The position numbers and the translations under genes were made by a program. 64,000 nt of DNA from a bacterium (lineage in GTDB: Bacteria; Electryoneota; B3-LCP), in the NCBI GenBank assembly GCA_026394195.1, contig JAPKYS010000023.1:248001-312000 (forward strand), in the 5' to 3' direction. Each line of letters begins with the position of its first letter. Within the stretch, counting starts at the first letter, position 1. Below the pieces are notes generated by a model that saw nothing but the letters and a program-made list of their open reading frames with translations, searched no databases and was not told the origin of the DNA. Shown here piece by piece: positions 36,333 through 45,978 of the stretch.

Positions 36333-36370
36333 TAAAAAAAAGCAAGCGCCTTGACTGATCATCAAGGCGC
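36333..36370 (-). terminator. rho-independent terminator downstream of iclR-type gene
   Basis: gcgccttga-ctgatca-tcaaggcgc with A-run on its + strand left side (U-tract on minus). Confidence 0.75.
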
Positions 36371-36414
36371 CTTGAATCCTTACAGGGGTCCGAATGGTTG
36401 AAATAAGCGAAGAA

Positions 36415-37197
36415 TTAGGCGGCGATATAGCCTAAACGCTTCGAGATGTCCATTGCGGTTTCGCGTACCAGCTTACCGTAGCGATTGTTGAAATCTTTCG
36501 GTGAGCGGAAGGTCGGAGCGAATAAATCCAGGATCGCGACGATCTTGCCGGATTCATCCCGGATCGGAGCTGCTATGTTCACGACCGGTTCAGTGGTGTC
36601 TTCACTTTTTTCATACGCGTGACCGGTTTCCCGTACTGCGATCAAATCGTGCTTCAATTGTGAGAAATTGTAATTCTCATCTTCCAGGACGAACTTGCGA
36701 CCCCTTTGATCCATCAGCTCTTTGATTTCGTCATCTGTCAAGCTGGCCAGAAACATCTTGCCTGCTGCGGATTTGGAGAGTGAGAGCGACTCACCCAGGT
36801 GCGATCTAACCTTAATCGGTTTAGACGTCATAACCTCATCGCACACGACCAGTCTGGAGCTCTCATAGTCGGGTACGACGAAACGGGCTGATTCACCGGT
36901 TTCTGCCGCCAACTTTTCCAGATAGGGCGAGATCACCTTGGTGGCGCGGACATTGTTTAGAATCTTCCTGGACAGTTCAAATAGTTTGAAGCTGAGACGA
37001 TAGCGACCCTTGGCATGATCCTGTTCGACGTATTTTTCATGCACAAGAGTTGTCAGAATTCGGTGAACGGTGCTCTTGTTAAGACCCACCGCATCGCCGA
37101 TTTCAGTTACTCCCAATCCTTCAGTACTTTCAGCAAGGTACTCCATGATCGCGAGCGACTTGATGAGTGATTGAACTAGATGATAAGTTGGTGCCAT
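36415..37197 (-). CDS. IclR family transcriptional regulator
   Basis: 260 aa; N-terminal wHTH LAESTEGLGVTEIGDAVGLNKSTVHRILTTLVHEKYVEQD; IclR effector domain SKSAAGKMFLASL. Confidence 0.93.
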   Translation of the reverse strand: MAPTYHLVQSLIKSLAIMEYLAESTEGLGVTEIGDAVGLNKSTVHRILTTLVHEKYVEQDHAKGRYRLSFKLFELSRKILNNVRATKVISPYLEKLAAETGESARFVVPDYESSRLVVCDEVMTSKPIKVRSHLGESLSLSKSAAGKMFLASLTDDEIKELMDQRGRKFVLEDENYNFSQLKHDLIAVRETGHAYEKSEDTTEPVVNIAAPIRDESGKIVAILDLFAPTFRSPKDFNNRYGKLVRETAMDISKRLGYIAA

Positions 37198-37386
37198 TGC
37201 TGGACTCTTAGTTTGTGGAACTGTGTATTTATTATTTGTTTAAGTGTATCAATATAAGCAAGTTTGATCAACAATACAAGTCATTTTTTGGAAACCTTTC
37301 ATAATTGAGTGCTTTTCTCATTGTGATTCCGTCAGAGGAGAGGGCGCTGTCACTGATAGAGCCCTTTCCTCTGATCACTGCTCCAG

Positions 37387-40300
37387 CTATTTCACCAGCA
37401 TGACTTTTTCCAAAGATTGCCGGTTGTTAACTTGCAAGCGTACCATGTAAATGCCGGAAGCCAGGTTCCGCGCCTTCCAGTTTACTTCCCAGGATCCTGC
37501 CTGCTGCCAACCGTCTTTCAACACCGCGACTTCACGGCCCATGGTATCATAGACTGATAGGCGAATTAATCCGGGTTCGCGCAGGTCGAACCTGAACTTG
37601 ACGTCCGGATTAAATGGGTTAGGGTAGGGAGCATACAGCTTATAATCGGTCGGTGTACCAGATGGCGTCGGTATCGGTTCTATCCCCACCACATAAGCGT
37701 TCAGCCGCTGGGAATAGAGGTTGATTACCTCTTCCTTTCCAGAAGATCGTTTGTCTTCCCAAACGGTGAATGCTCCATGCTGGCCATCCTGTATCACCAC
37801 CGCATTGTTCTGTTTTTGGAAGGCGTCGTTGACGATATTCCCATCAGCAACCCATTGATACGCCCAACCAGGGATCGTTTCAGTTGACAGATTGCCGTTG
37901 TTGTCCAGATGCGTTCCATAGATATCAGAAAATGGAGCAGGTCGGAAGTCATCCCAGAGGATGTAACTTCCATCGTATCCATCGCTGGCGATATGGGGTG
38001 CGGCTTGATAACTGCCTGCAGTACAAACGCCTTTCCCATTAGCTGTAAGCAGCAAGTTGCCTTGATAATCTAATTTTTGCAGGTAGAGGTTCAGATCGTC
38101 CCCATTTCGGAAATCCTGCCAGGTGATGAGGACGTGGTTGGCGCCGTCAAGTACGAGATCCGGAAAGGCTTGATCCTGAGGCGCATCCGTAATCACTATA
38201 CCATCGGTAGCCCAGGATATTGTCCCGGTAGGTGTTATTTTTTGTGTGTAAATATCTTTTCCCAATCCGGCTCTCTCATCTTCCCAGACGAAGATCGCAC
38301 CCTCGGCGCCGATGCCGATGACCCTGGAACTGAGCTGTTTATCGGGCGCTGAGCAGACCATTCTGCCAGTAGTACCCCAGAGCAAATTGCCTGATGCATC
38401 GACGTGTTGCGCAGCAAGGTTGAAATCAGGCCATGCTCCATTATGCAACACGATATAAGCACCACCGCTGCCGTCAGCGCAAACGTCCTCGAGTACATCG
38501 TCATTGATGGTATTATAGACTTCGGTAGTCCACAGGATCGACCCGGTCTGAGTAATTTTAGCAGCTCTGACGCGGATGTCATACAATGGCAATCCGACCT
38601 CGGACCATACCACAATACCGCCGCCCTGAGTGTCAGGAACAATCCTCGGTCTATTTTGCTCACTGTCGTACGCTGCAACTCTGATCCCCGAAGTTCCCCA
38701 GGCTAACGTGCCACTGGAGTTCAGACGTTGAGCATAGATTTGCGAACCTGAAGTATTTGAATCACGGCTGTCTTCCCAGACTGCAATAGCGCCATCGCTG
38801 CCATCGCTACAGGCATCAATCCATTCCTGCCCTTTCTGGGTTGTGAAGGTCGGATTCGGACAGATGACTCTACCATCGGGTTCGAGAGTAACGTTGCCGA
38901 GATTATCAACGATCTGAACGTATGCTTGAGCGCCTTTTGGTCCTTCTCTTAGGTCTTGGAAAAAGATGAAGAACTTTTCGGTTCCACTTCGAACCAGTTT
39001 CGGATGATCGGCGTTGCCTGAAATCCCCCAGATAAGCTTGTTACCGTTAATGGTCAATTCTGGGGATCCATCGGTTGAATTGAGTTTCTGGAAATAAACA
39101 CCAGGCGAACCGGATCGTTCATCACCCCAGGCCATGAGGGAGTAGTTCTGGAACGCTCGCACCAGTGGGAAGAATTGATAACCGTTCGTCACGCAGACAG
39201 GGACTCCGTCAGTGACCCATGCCACTGAACCGTTTGCATTGATCTTCTGGGCGAAAATGTTGTTGTTGGGAGTCTCGTTGCCGTCACGCTCATCCATCCA
39301 CACACAGACTGCTCCTCCTGACCCGTCATCATCGATACGCGCTTGCGTTTGATCAGAACCTTCGAGACACACTGAATTCCCGGTTGAATTCCAGAGGAGA
39401 TTGCCGGTTGGGCTGATTTTCTGTGCATAAATGTCGTTGAAGAGGTTTTGGACGTCGTTGCGTGTGTCCAGCCAGATCACGATAACATTCCCCGAACCAT
39501 CATAGACGAGTCGAGGTTCAGATTGCTTCGCAGGTCCATCAATTAGAACCATCCCCTGTTGACTGGGAAATAACTTTGCGCCGCTGCTGGAAATCCTTTG
39601 GTAGTAGACGTCAGCGTTATAATCGATCCGTTTATCCTCCCAGGTGATGAATGCGCCGCCGCTGCCGTCTGGGCAAAGTTTTGGCGCCTCTTGGTCGCCA
39701 TCGGCAGTGCACACTCCCACCCCATTAGCACCCCAGGCGAGGTTTGCATCAATGGTTATTCGCTGGGCGAAAATATCCCGACCTTCCAATCCGGTATTTT
39801 GATTATCCATCCAACCAACAATTGCGCCGCCTGCGCCGTCGGTATCTACGGTAAGCTGCTTTTGTCCCGCAGGAGCAATCATCACAGGCAGACCATCGAC
39901 CGGCCAAATCGGTGGCACGGTCCCATTGGCAAGAACCCGGATCGCGTAGATGTTGCCTTCATCACCGCCGCGAATATCATTCCAGATGATCATTGCCCCG
40001 CCAGCTCCATCAGCGACGATTCGGAACACCGCCGGAGAATCAAAATCGCCGGTACTCAGCAACACACCCGTGGGATTCCACAGACGATTCCCGGTAGCAT
40101 CCACCTTCTGCGCATACAGATCACCTTTCTCCATATCATTGCGGAAGTCATTCCAGATAAAGACATATTCACCGTCGCCCGCAGGGATGACGGCAACGTC
40201 TTCCTGGCGACCGGGCGCAGACACAACGGTAATTCCCTGATCCGCCCAGACCTTGGATCCGGCTGAATTGATCAATTGTGCGTAGACGTCCCGGTCTCCC

Positions 40301-40494
40301 ATGCGTGTATCTGACCAGGTATAGATGACATTACCATTCTCATCCGTTTCAGCTGCTCTTTGCCATTCGATATGGTAACCTTGCCGGATGCGGACACCGG
40401 TCTGCTCCCACTGCAGAGGACCGTACTGACAGAAGGCGTTTTGTACAGAGATCAGAAACAGAGAAGCTAAGATCAAGGCTGCTATTTTGCTCAT
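37387..40494 (-). CDS. large secreted repeat protein with C-terminal sorting domain
   Basis: 1035 aa; many W-x-D-x-R-x-G...D-x-Y-A-Q-K repeats; C-terminus YPNPFNPDVKFRFDLREPGLIRLSVYDTMGREVAVLKDGWQQAG...SGIYMVRLQVNNRQSLEKVMLVK. Confidence 0.78.
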   Translation of the reverse strand: MSKIAALILASLFLISVQNAFCQYGPLQWEQTGVRIRQGYHIEWQRAAETDENGNVIYTWSDTRMGDRDVYAQLINSAGSKVWADQGITVVSAPGRQEDVAVIPAGDGEYVFIWNDFRNDMEKGDLYAQKVDATGNRLWNPTGVLLSTGDFDSPAVFRIVADGAGGAMIIWNDIRGGDEGNIYAIRVLANGTVPPIWPVDGLPVMIAPAGQKQLTVDTDGAGGAIVGWMDNQNTGLEGRDIFAQRITIDANLAWGANGVGVCTADGDQEAPKLCPDGSGGAFITWEDKRIDYNADVYYQRISSSGAKLFPSQQGMVLIDGPAKQSEPRLVYDGSGNVIVIWLDTRNDVQNLFNDIYAQKISPTGNLLWNSTGNSVCLEGSDQTQARIDDDGSGGAVCVWMDERDGNETPNNNIFAQKINANGSVAWVTDGVPVCVTNGYQFFPLVRAFQNYSLMAWGDERSGSPGVYFQKLNSTDGSPELTINGNKLIWGISGNADHPKLVRSGTEKFFIFFQDLREGPKGAQAYVQIVDNLGNVTLEPDGRVICPNPTFTTQKGQEWIDACSDGSDGAIAVWEDSRDSNTSGSQIYAQRLNSSGTLAWGTSGIRVAAYDSEQNRPRIVPDTQGGGIVVWSEVGLPLYDIRVRAAKITQTGSILWTTEVYNTINDDVLEDVCADGSGGAYIVLHNGAWPDFNLAAQHVDASGNLLWGTTGRMVCSAPDKQLSSRVIGIGAEGAIFVWEDERAGLGKDIYTQKITPTGTISWATDGIVITDAPQDQAFPDLVLDGANHVLITWQDFRNGDDLNLYLQKLDYQGNLLLTANGKGVCTAGSYQAAPHIASDGYDGSYILWDDFRPAPFSDIYGTHLDNNGNLSTETIPGWAYQWVADGNIVNDAFQKQNNAVVIQDGQHGAFTVWEDKRSSGKEEVINLYSQRLNAYVVGIEPIPTPSGTPTDYKLYAPYPNPFNPDVKFRFDLREPGLIRLSVYDTMGREVAVLKDGWQQAGSWEVNWKARNLASGIYMVRLQVNNRQSLEKVMLVK

Positions 40495-40791
40495 GACGTT
40501 TATCCTTTAGGCTTGGTGCTTCATTTTGGCGTTTTTATTAGGTATTTAACGTCCAATGGTAGACAAAGTTTCATTAAATCTTTCGTGCAACTCTTGCAGA
40601 TAAATTACCTGATCTGCTCATTGTATGCTGGAAATATGGAATATGATTTAAGAGTGCAAGGGATGTGCCATAATGCAACTTTTGACTTCTCGTACTATTC
40701 CAAAAAGAAATTGCTTCACAGCTAAAAGTTGCTTATATTAATTTGCAAAAACAAACTAAAGGCGTAAGGCGTCTTACCAGTCGACAGAATA

Positions 40792-42183
40792 ATGGATAAT
40801 AGTGAAGATCTAAAAGGATATCGTGGAACTGCGCGAAATTTACTGATAGCCCACAAGGCGCGGGTCTGGGGTGACGTGGTTGTTCAGACGACCCAGGGTG
40901 AATTTACCGGCATCATATTACCTCGCAGCGAGACCGCCGACGATCAACATGTCGTCCTCAAACTCCCCAACGGCTATAACATCGGTTTACGCGTCGATAC
41001 CATCCACAAGATAGAGGAGGTGGGGTATAAGAAAGCGCATTACAAAATCCCCGAAAAAACCTTTCCCACCAATCCGCTTAAAGCCAATGTCACGCTACTG
41101 GGAACTGGCGGAACCATTGCATCGCGTTTGGATTACCGTACCGGTGCGGTTATCCCGGCTTTTTCCCCGGGGGAGCTCTACGGCGCAGTACCTGAACTGG
41201 TCGATATCTGCAATTTAAATACAATTAAGCTATACGGTGAATTTTCAGAAAACATTGGTCCAACCCACTGGATGGGTATAGCGAAAGCCGTGGCAGAACA
41301 CATCGAAGCCGGAGCGGATGGGATCGTCATTGGTCATGGCACCGATACCATGCACCACACCGCAGCAGCGCTGACTTTTATGATTCAAGATCCACCGGTG
41401 CCCGTGGTCATGGTGGGCAGTCAACGATCTTCTGACCGTCCCTCATCTGACGCCGCATTAAACTTGATCAATGCCTGCCGCACCGCAGGTTATAGCGACA
41501 TTGCGGAAGTTCTGGTCTGCATGTTCGGCCCAACCTCTGACCAATACGACCTGTTGCATCGCGGCACCCGGGTGCGTAAAATGCACTCATCCTACCGCTC
41601 CACCTTCCGCACGATTGGCGAACGACCCATGGCGCGGGTGTCTCCGAGTGAGATCGTCTACATCCGCGAAGATTATCACAAAAGACGGCGCGACGACCGC
41701 AGCGTCAAACTCTTCCCCTATTTTGATGAAAGAGTCGGCATTGTCTACTACTATCCCAACATGAAACCTAACGTCATCGAATCCATGATCGACAATGGAT
41801 ACAAAGGGATCATAATCGCCGGGACGGGTTTAGGACACGTCAATAAGCCGCTTTATCCTGCCTTAAAGCGCGCCTGCGAATCGGGTATTCACGTTTACAT
41901 GACCGTGCAGACCCTCTGGGGATACGTGCAGATGTTTGTCTACGATACCGGGCGTGACATCATGGACCTGGGAGTTATTCCCACTGACAACATGCTGCCG
42001 GAAGTAGCCTACGTGAAATTGGGCTGGGTGCTGGGGCAGACTCACGATCGCGAGGAGGTGAAAAAGTTGATGTTAACGCCAGTATCCGATGAAATAACAG
42101 AGCGCGAACCGATCGATGGCTACCTGGTCATGCAAGGAGGATTACCTGAGATGGACTATTACTTCAAGAGCTACAAACGATGA
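40792..42183 (+). CDS. gatD: archaeal-type glutamyl-tRNA(Gln) amidotransferase subunit D / asparaginase family
   Basis: 463 aa; N-terminal small beta domain (RVWGDVVVQTTQGEFTGIILPRSE...HVVLKLPNGYNIGLRV) then asparaginase domain VTLLGTGGTIASRLDYRTGAVIPAFSPGEL...VIGHGTDTMHHTAAAL...VGSQRSSDRPSSDAALNL. Confidence 0.88.
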   Translation: MDNSEDLKGYRGTARNLLIAHKARVWGDVVVQTTQGEFTGIILPRSETADDQHVVLKLPNGYNIGLRVDTIHKIEEVGYKKAHYKIPEKTFPTNPLKANVTLLGTGGTIASRLDYRTGAVIPAFSPGELYGAVPELVDICNLNTIKLYGEFSENIGPTHWMGIAKAVAEHIEAGADGIVIGHGTDTMHHTAAALTFMIQDPPVPVVMVGSQRSSDRPSSDAALNLINACRTAGYSDIAEVLVCMFGPTSDQYDLLHRGTRVRKMHSSYRSTFRTIGERPMARVSPSEIVYIREDYHKRRRDDRSVKLFPYFDERVGIVYYYPNMKPNVIESMIDNGYKGIIIAGTGLGHVNKPLYPALKRACESGIHVYMTVQTLWGYVQMFVYDTGRDIMDLGVIPTDNMLPEVAYVKLGWVLGQTHDREEVKKLMLTPVSDEITEREPIDGYLVMQGGLPEMDYYFKSYKR

Positions 42184-42267
42184 CAAAATCCCCTGCGATC
42201 TTTCGTAGACCTGAATCCAAGCCTGCACTGCACCTTTAGGTCATTCCATCCTACAGCTTCAGAACTC

Positions 42268-44820
42268 ATGAATTCCTCATCATCCATACAGACTACACCT
42301 CCGAGGCTTTTTCCACGATATCTCCTGCCATTCGCAGCGCTTCTGGTCTCCGTCAGTTGGGTCGATCAGGTTCAAATTTACCTGCCGCCTGGAAGTATCT
42401 GGTTCCCTTTATCGCTGTACGCTCTCGCTTTAGTTGCGCTCATCTTAAGAAACTCCCCCAACCATGGTGAACCGATTTCCTGGTTTGCTTCAGAACCACG
42501 CCGGGTAAGTATTCTTGGTTTGATCGGATGCGCGATGGCTTTTTGGATTTTTCCCTATCCTTATAATATAGGGCTGGTTCCATTGGGAATCGGCTGGATT
42601 CTAAAAAGCAGAACGCCACATCATCCACTCCTTACTCGCATCTATGCGGCGATCTTTCAGTTGGGGCTGCTGTTGGTCATGAGCGCGGCGCTCGTGCCAC
42701 TGGTTTCAGCCTGGGCGGTCCGAACACAGGAATTACACGGCCTGGCAGTTGTATTCACTCATCTGGTGACATACCTCCTTAAATTATTTGGGCAATCGGT
42801 TCAAGTCATCGACGGTGGTATCCTGATCTCCACGTTCGAAGACGTTTTTCCGCAATCCCTGATAGCTGCCAAGATTTTCCCTGTGCCGTTGGTGTTATTT
42901 GCCGGTCTTTGGAGCCTGATATTACTCCTGCGGGGGCGAAAAGTACTGGAACGATTGGGGTGGTTCTGGATCACTATCGCTCTGTTTGCCATCTTCCGGG
43001 CTGCCATTCTGTTGTTGCTCTTCATTCAAAGAGTCAATCCATCATATTTCTGGGACCTTATACCTCTGACGCTCTCCATTCTGCCTCTCACACTCATGAT
43101 CCGAGAGTCCGACTTGGACGTCATCGAGGGATCGCCTGCGGTGGGGCGGCAGCCAAACTACCTGTCGGTTCGGAATGGATTGATGTTGGGCTTTATGGTG
43201 TCAGGCGGGCTGATCGTAGCTTTGACATTTCGCGATCATGGAACTCACAAAGCGGGCAGAATCTTAATCAACGAGCACGGTTCCGATTGGGAATGGACCA
43301 CCGAACCCATGGATACCATTATCTATAACGAGAAGACGACTTATAACTATTACTGTATGGCTGAGTATTTAAAGCATTATTACCAAGTATCCGCCAATTT
43401 TGAACCACTCGCGCAGCAGGCGCTACAGAATATCGACGTGCTTATACTCAAAATGCCCACTCAACCGTATTCTGCAGCGGAGATCAACGTAATTATCGAT
43501 TTTGTCCGTAAGGGAGGCGGCCTCTGGGTCATCGGAGATCATACCAATGTTTTTGGCAGCTCCAGCTTTTTCAATTCTCTGATATCCCATTTTGGCTACC
43601 AATTCAACTATGATTCGACCCATGATCTTGCCACCGGGAATCTATCGTTGTACCGCAAACCAGCCATCTTTGCTCATCCGACCGTCATTAACCTGCCTCC
43701 ATATCTCTTTGCCACTTCTTCGTCGCTGATGGCGCCCTGGAACTCAGAAGCCGCTATTCTGGGGTATGGTTTGCGCAACGATCACCTGGATTATTCACAG
43801 AAGAATTTCTTTGCAGATCGTTCCCGTAAACAGCTCAATCACGGTTTCGGCTTGCTGATGCAGCAGGCGGCCAGTTATTTCGGTAAGGGGCGTCTGTTGC
43901 TTTATACTGACAGCACTACTTTTTCCAATTTCTTCATCTTCATCAAAGGCAAACCGGAACTGCTCCTGAATTCAATTGACTGGCTCAATCGAACCAACCG
44001 CTTCAGGTGGCTTAATGCGCTGGCGCTTCTCCTCGCGGTGGCTGCGCTCGTGCTGTTGATTGCTAAAAAAGGATGGAATGGAGGGACTCTGAGCGGTTTG
44101 CTGCTCGGGGCAGCCTTACTGGGGTTTGTGACAGATCGTGGGGCTAAAACGGCTTATGCTCTGCCGGAACCGACCCGTCCGGTTCCCTACCTTAATTTCG
44201 AGAGGGAACGCTCAAATTACTTCCTGCCGGAGTTGCGTCTGGAAACCGATCAAGATAAATCCTATCTGACCTTTTATGTGTGGACGCAGCGCTTGGGTCT
44301 GGTTCCCCGGGCTATAGATAGTTTTTCGCAGACCTTTAACCGTCAGGAACCGGCGATTATGATCGATTTAATGAAACCGTTGAGTCGAGAGGAACTTGAT
44401 CAAGTCAAAGCTTATTTGAATGAGGGTGGAAGGCTGCTATACCTTCATTCATCGGATAACGCGGCTACAGCTTCAGTGGACTTCTTAAGAGAATTCGGCT
44501 TGAATATAACGAGCGAACTGGCTCCTTCGGATACTCTGAACACGATGACGCTGGGGGGGAGGTATTTCTTCTTACGGGCGGGAGGTAAGTTCACCTATCT
44601 TACCGGCGGGAAACCGATACTGAAATCTGATCAAGGTAAAACCATCGCCGCAGCAACGGAAGTCGGCAAAGGCAGGCTCATAGCCGTATCTTGCGGACAA
44701 ATCTTCCGCAACAAATCTCTTGGTCAGACGACTGTGACTCCGGACGAGGGTTTGTTGGGATTGTATCGGACTGAGTATCGCTTGATTGGTGAACTGGTTA
44801 AAGGGTCTTTGGATGACTAA
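42268..44820 (+). CDS. polytopic membrane protein (possible degenerate exosortase-like N-domain) fused to DUF4350/GATase-like domain
   Basis: 850 aa; about eight N-terminal TM helices, then IDVLILKMPTQPYSAAEINVIIDFVRKGGGLWVIGDHTNVF and a second similar domain EELDQVKAYLNEGGRLLYLHSSDNA. Confidence 0.6.
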   Translation: MNSSSSIQTTPPRLFPRYLLPFAALLVSVSWVDQVQIYLPPGSIWFPLSLYALALVALILRNSPNHGEPISWFASEPRRVSILGLIGCAMAFWIFPYPYNIGLVPLGIGWILKSRTPHHPLLTRIYAAIFQLGLLLVMSAALVPLVSAWAVRTQELHGLAVVFTHLVTYLLKLFGQSVQVIDGGILISTFEDVFPQSLIAAKIFPVPLVLFAGLWSLILLLRGRKVLERLGWFWITIALFAIFRAAILLLLFIQRVNPSYFWDLIPLTLSILPLTLMIRESDLDVIEGSPAVGRQPNYLSVRNGLMLGFMVSGGLIVALTFRDHGTHKAGRILINEHGSDWEWTTEPMDTIIYNEKTTYNYYCMAEYLKHYYQVSANFEPLAQQALQNIDVLILKMPTQPYSAAEINVIIDFVRKGGGLWVIGDHTNVFGSSSFFNSLISHFGYQFNYDSTHDLATGNLSLYRKPAIFAHPTVINLPPYLFATSSSLMAPWNSEAAILGYGLRNDHLDYSQKNFFADRSRKQLNHGFGLLMQQAASYFGKGRLLLYTDSTTFSNFFIFIKGKPELLLNSIDWLNRTNRFRWLNALALLLAVAALVLLIAKKGWNGGTLSGLLLGAALLGFVTDRGAKTAYALPEPTRPVPYLNFERERSNYFLPELRLETDQDKSYLTFYVWTQRLGLVPRAIDSFSQTFNRQEPAIMIDLMKPLSREELDQVKAYLNEGGRLLYLHSSDNAATASVDFLREFGLNITSELAPSDTLNTMTLGGRYFFLRAGGKFTYLTGGKPILKSDQGKTIAAATEVGKGRLIAVSCGQIFRNKSLGQTTVTPDEGLLGLYRTEYRLIGELVKGSLDD

Positions 44821-45978
44821 TTAATCATCAGCCAGCGAACGATAGATATCCAAAATTTTTGCTGCGCTGCGATCCCAGGTGAAATAGGTACTTCTCTCCA
44901 AACCGATTAAACGTATATTTTCTCTAAATTCATTATTTGTGAGAACTTGATCTATTGCATGCTGAATCGCTACTGGATCGTTTGGGTCCAGACAAATCGC
45001 AGCATCTCCCGCGACTTCAGGCATGGACGTTAGATTCGAGGTGATCACCGGACAACCGCAAGCCATTGCTTCCAGAATAGGCAACCCAAAACCTTCACAA
45101 ATCGAAGGGAAGAGCATTGCTTGCGCTCCTCCGTAAATTGCGGGGAGATGTTCTTCCTCAACGAATCCGACCCAAATGATTCTCTGCGCAAATCTGCCTG
45201 CGATAGACATAACCTCCTGTCGATATTTTTCATCTGCTCTTCCAGTAATCACCAGTTTCAGATCCTGATATACTTCCCTTTCAAAAACTTCTCGCAATGC
45301 CTTAATAGTTAATTTTAGGTTTTTTTTAGGATCTTCGCCTTTGAGGAAAAGCAAATATCGGTTGGAAAGACCATAAATTCGTTGGATTTTTTTAATTTCT
45401 TCAGATGAGCGATGTGAAAAGTGTTCTTCGACACCTGGCGGAATTACATGGATTTTATCTGCTCTCGTACCCAAACAGCTCATCAAATCCTGCTTCACAT
45501 ATTGAGATTGAACAATCACCGCTGTCGCTAATTTTACCGCTCGCGGGATCAAGCATCGGGTAATAATTCGGTGTACAGGCGATGCCAATTCCGGATAATG
45601 GATCGGAATCAGGTCGTGAATGCTGATGATGCTCGAACGATTGAAAAAACTGTAGGGAGCCAGATAGTCGAAAGAATGCAAAACATCATATCTGTTGGAA
45701 AGCGACGTTATCGGGAGAGCTAAACCGTTGCGCAGTAAGCCGTTACTACACCACCTGAGGGAATGATCCACACTGAGGTTCTGTACATCGAATTCATTGA
45801 GGGAATCTGTGTGACTCGCGGTATATAAGACAAATGAGAAAAGATCTCGGTAATCCCGTGCTTGTCTTAGAATGGCTTTTGATAGACTGAGTGTATATCT
45901 GCCAATTCCCCCTCGCTTCAACGCGGCTGAACGCAAATCCAGAGCAATGCGTAATGGTTTCATCGTCTCAAGCCTCAA
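44821..45978 (-). CDS. glycosyltransferase family 4 (GT-B)
   Basis: 385 aa; RGGIGRYTLSLSKAI, HVIPPGVEEHF, AMLFPSICEGFGLPILEAMACGCPVITSNLTSMPEVAGDAA. Confidence 0.93.
   Translation of the reverse strand: MRLETMKPLRIALDLRSAALKRGGIGRYTLSLSKAILRQARDYRDLFSFVLYTASHTDSLNEFDVQNLSVDHSLRWCSNGLLRNGLALPITSLSNRYDVLHSFDYLAPYSFFNRSSIISIHDLIPIHYPELASPVHRIITRCLIPRAVKLATAVIVQSQYVKQDLMSCLGTRADKIHVIPPGVEEHFSHRSSEEIKKIQRIYGLSNRYLLFLKGEDPKKNLKLTIKALREVFEREVYQDLKLVITGRADEKYRQEVMSIAGRFAQRIIWVGFVEEEHLPAIYGGAQAMLFPSICEGFGLPILEAMACGCPVITSNLTSMPEVAGDAAICLDPNDPVAIQHAIDQVLTNNEFRENIRLIGLERSTYFTWDRSAAKILDIYRSLADD

Noticed and set aside
37333-37373. Imperfect 13-bp hairpin cagaggagagggc...gccctttcctctg called as terminator
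   Set aside because: No clear U-tract on the minus strand; structure is real but function unclear.
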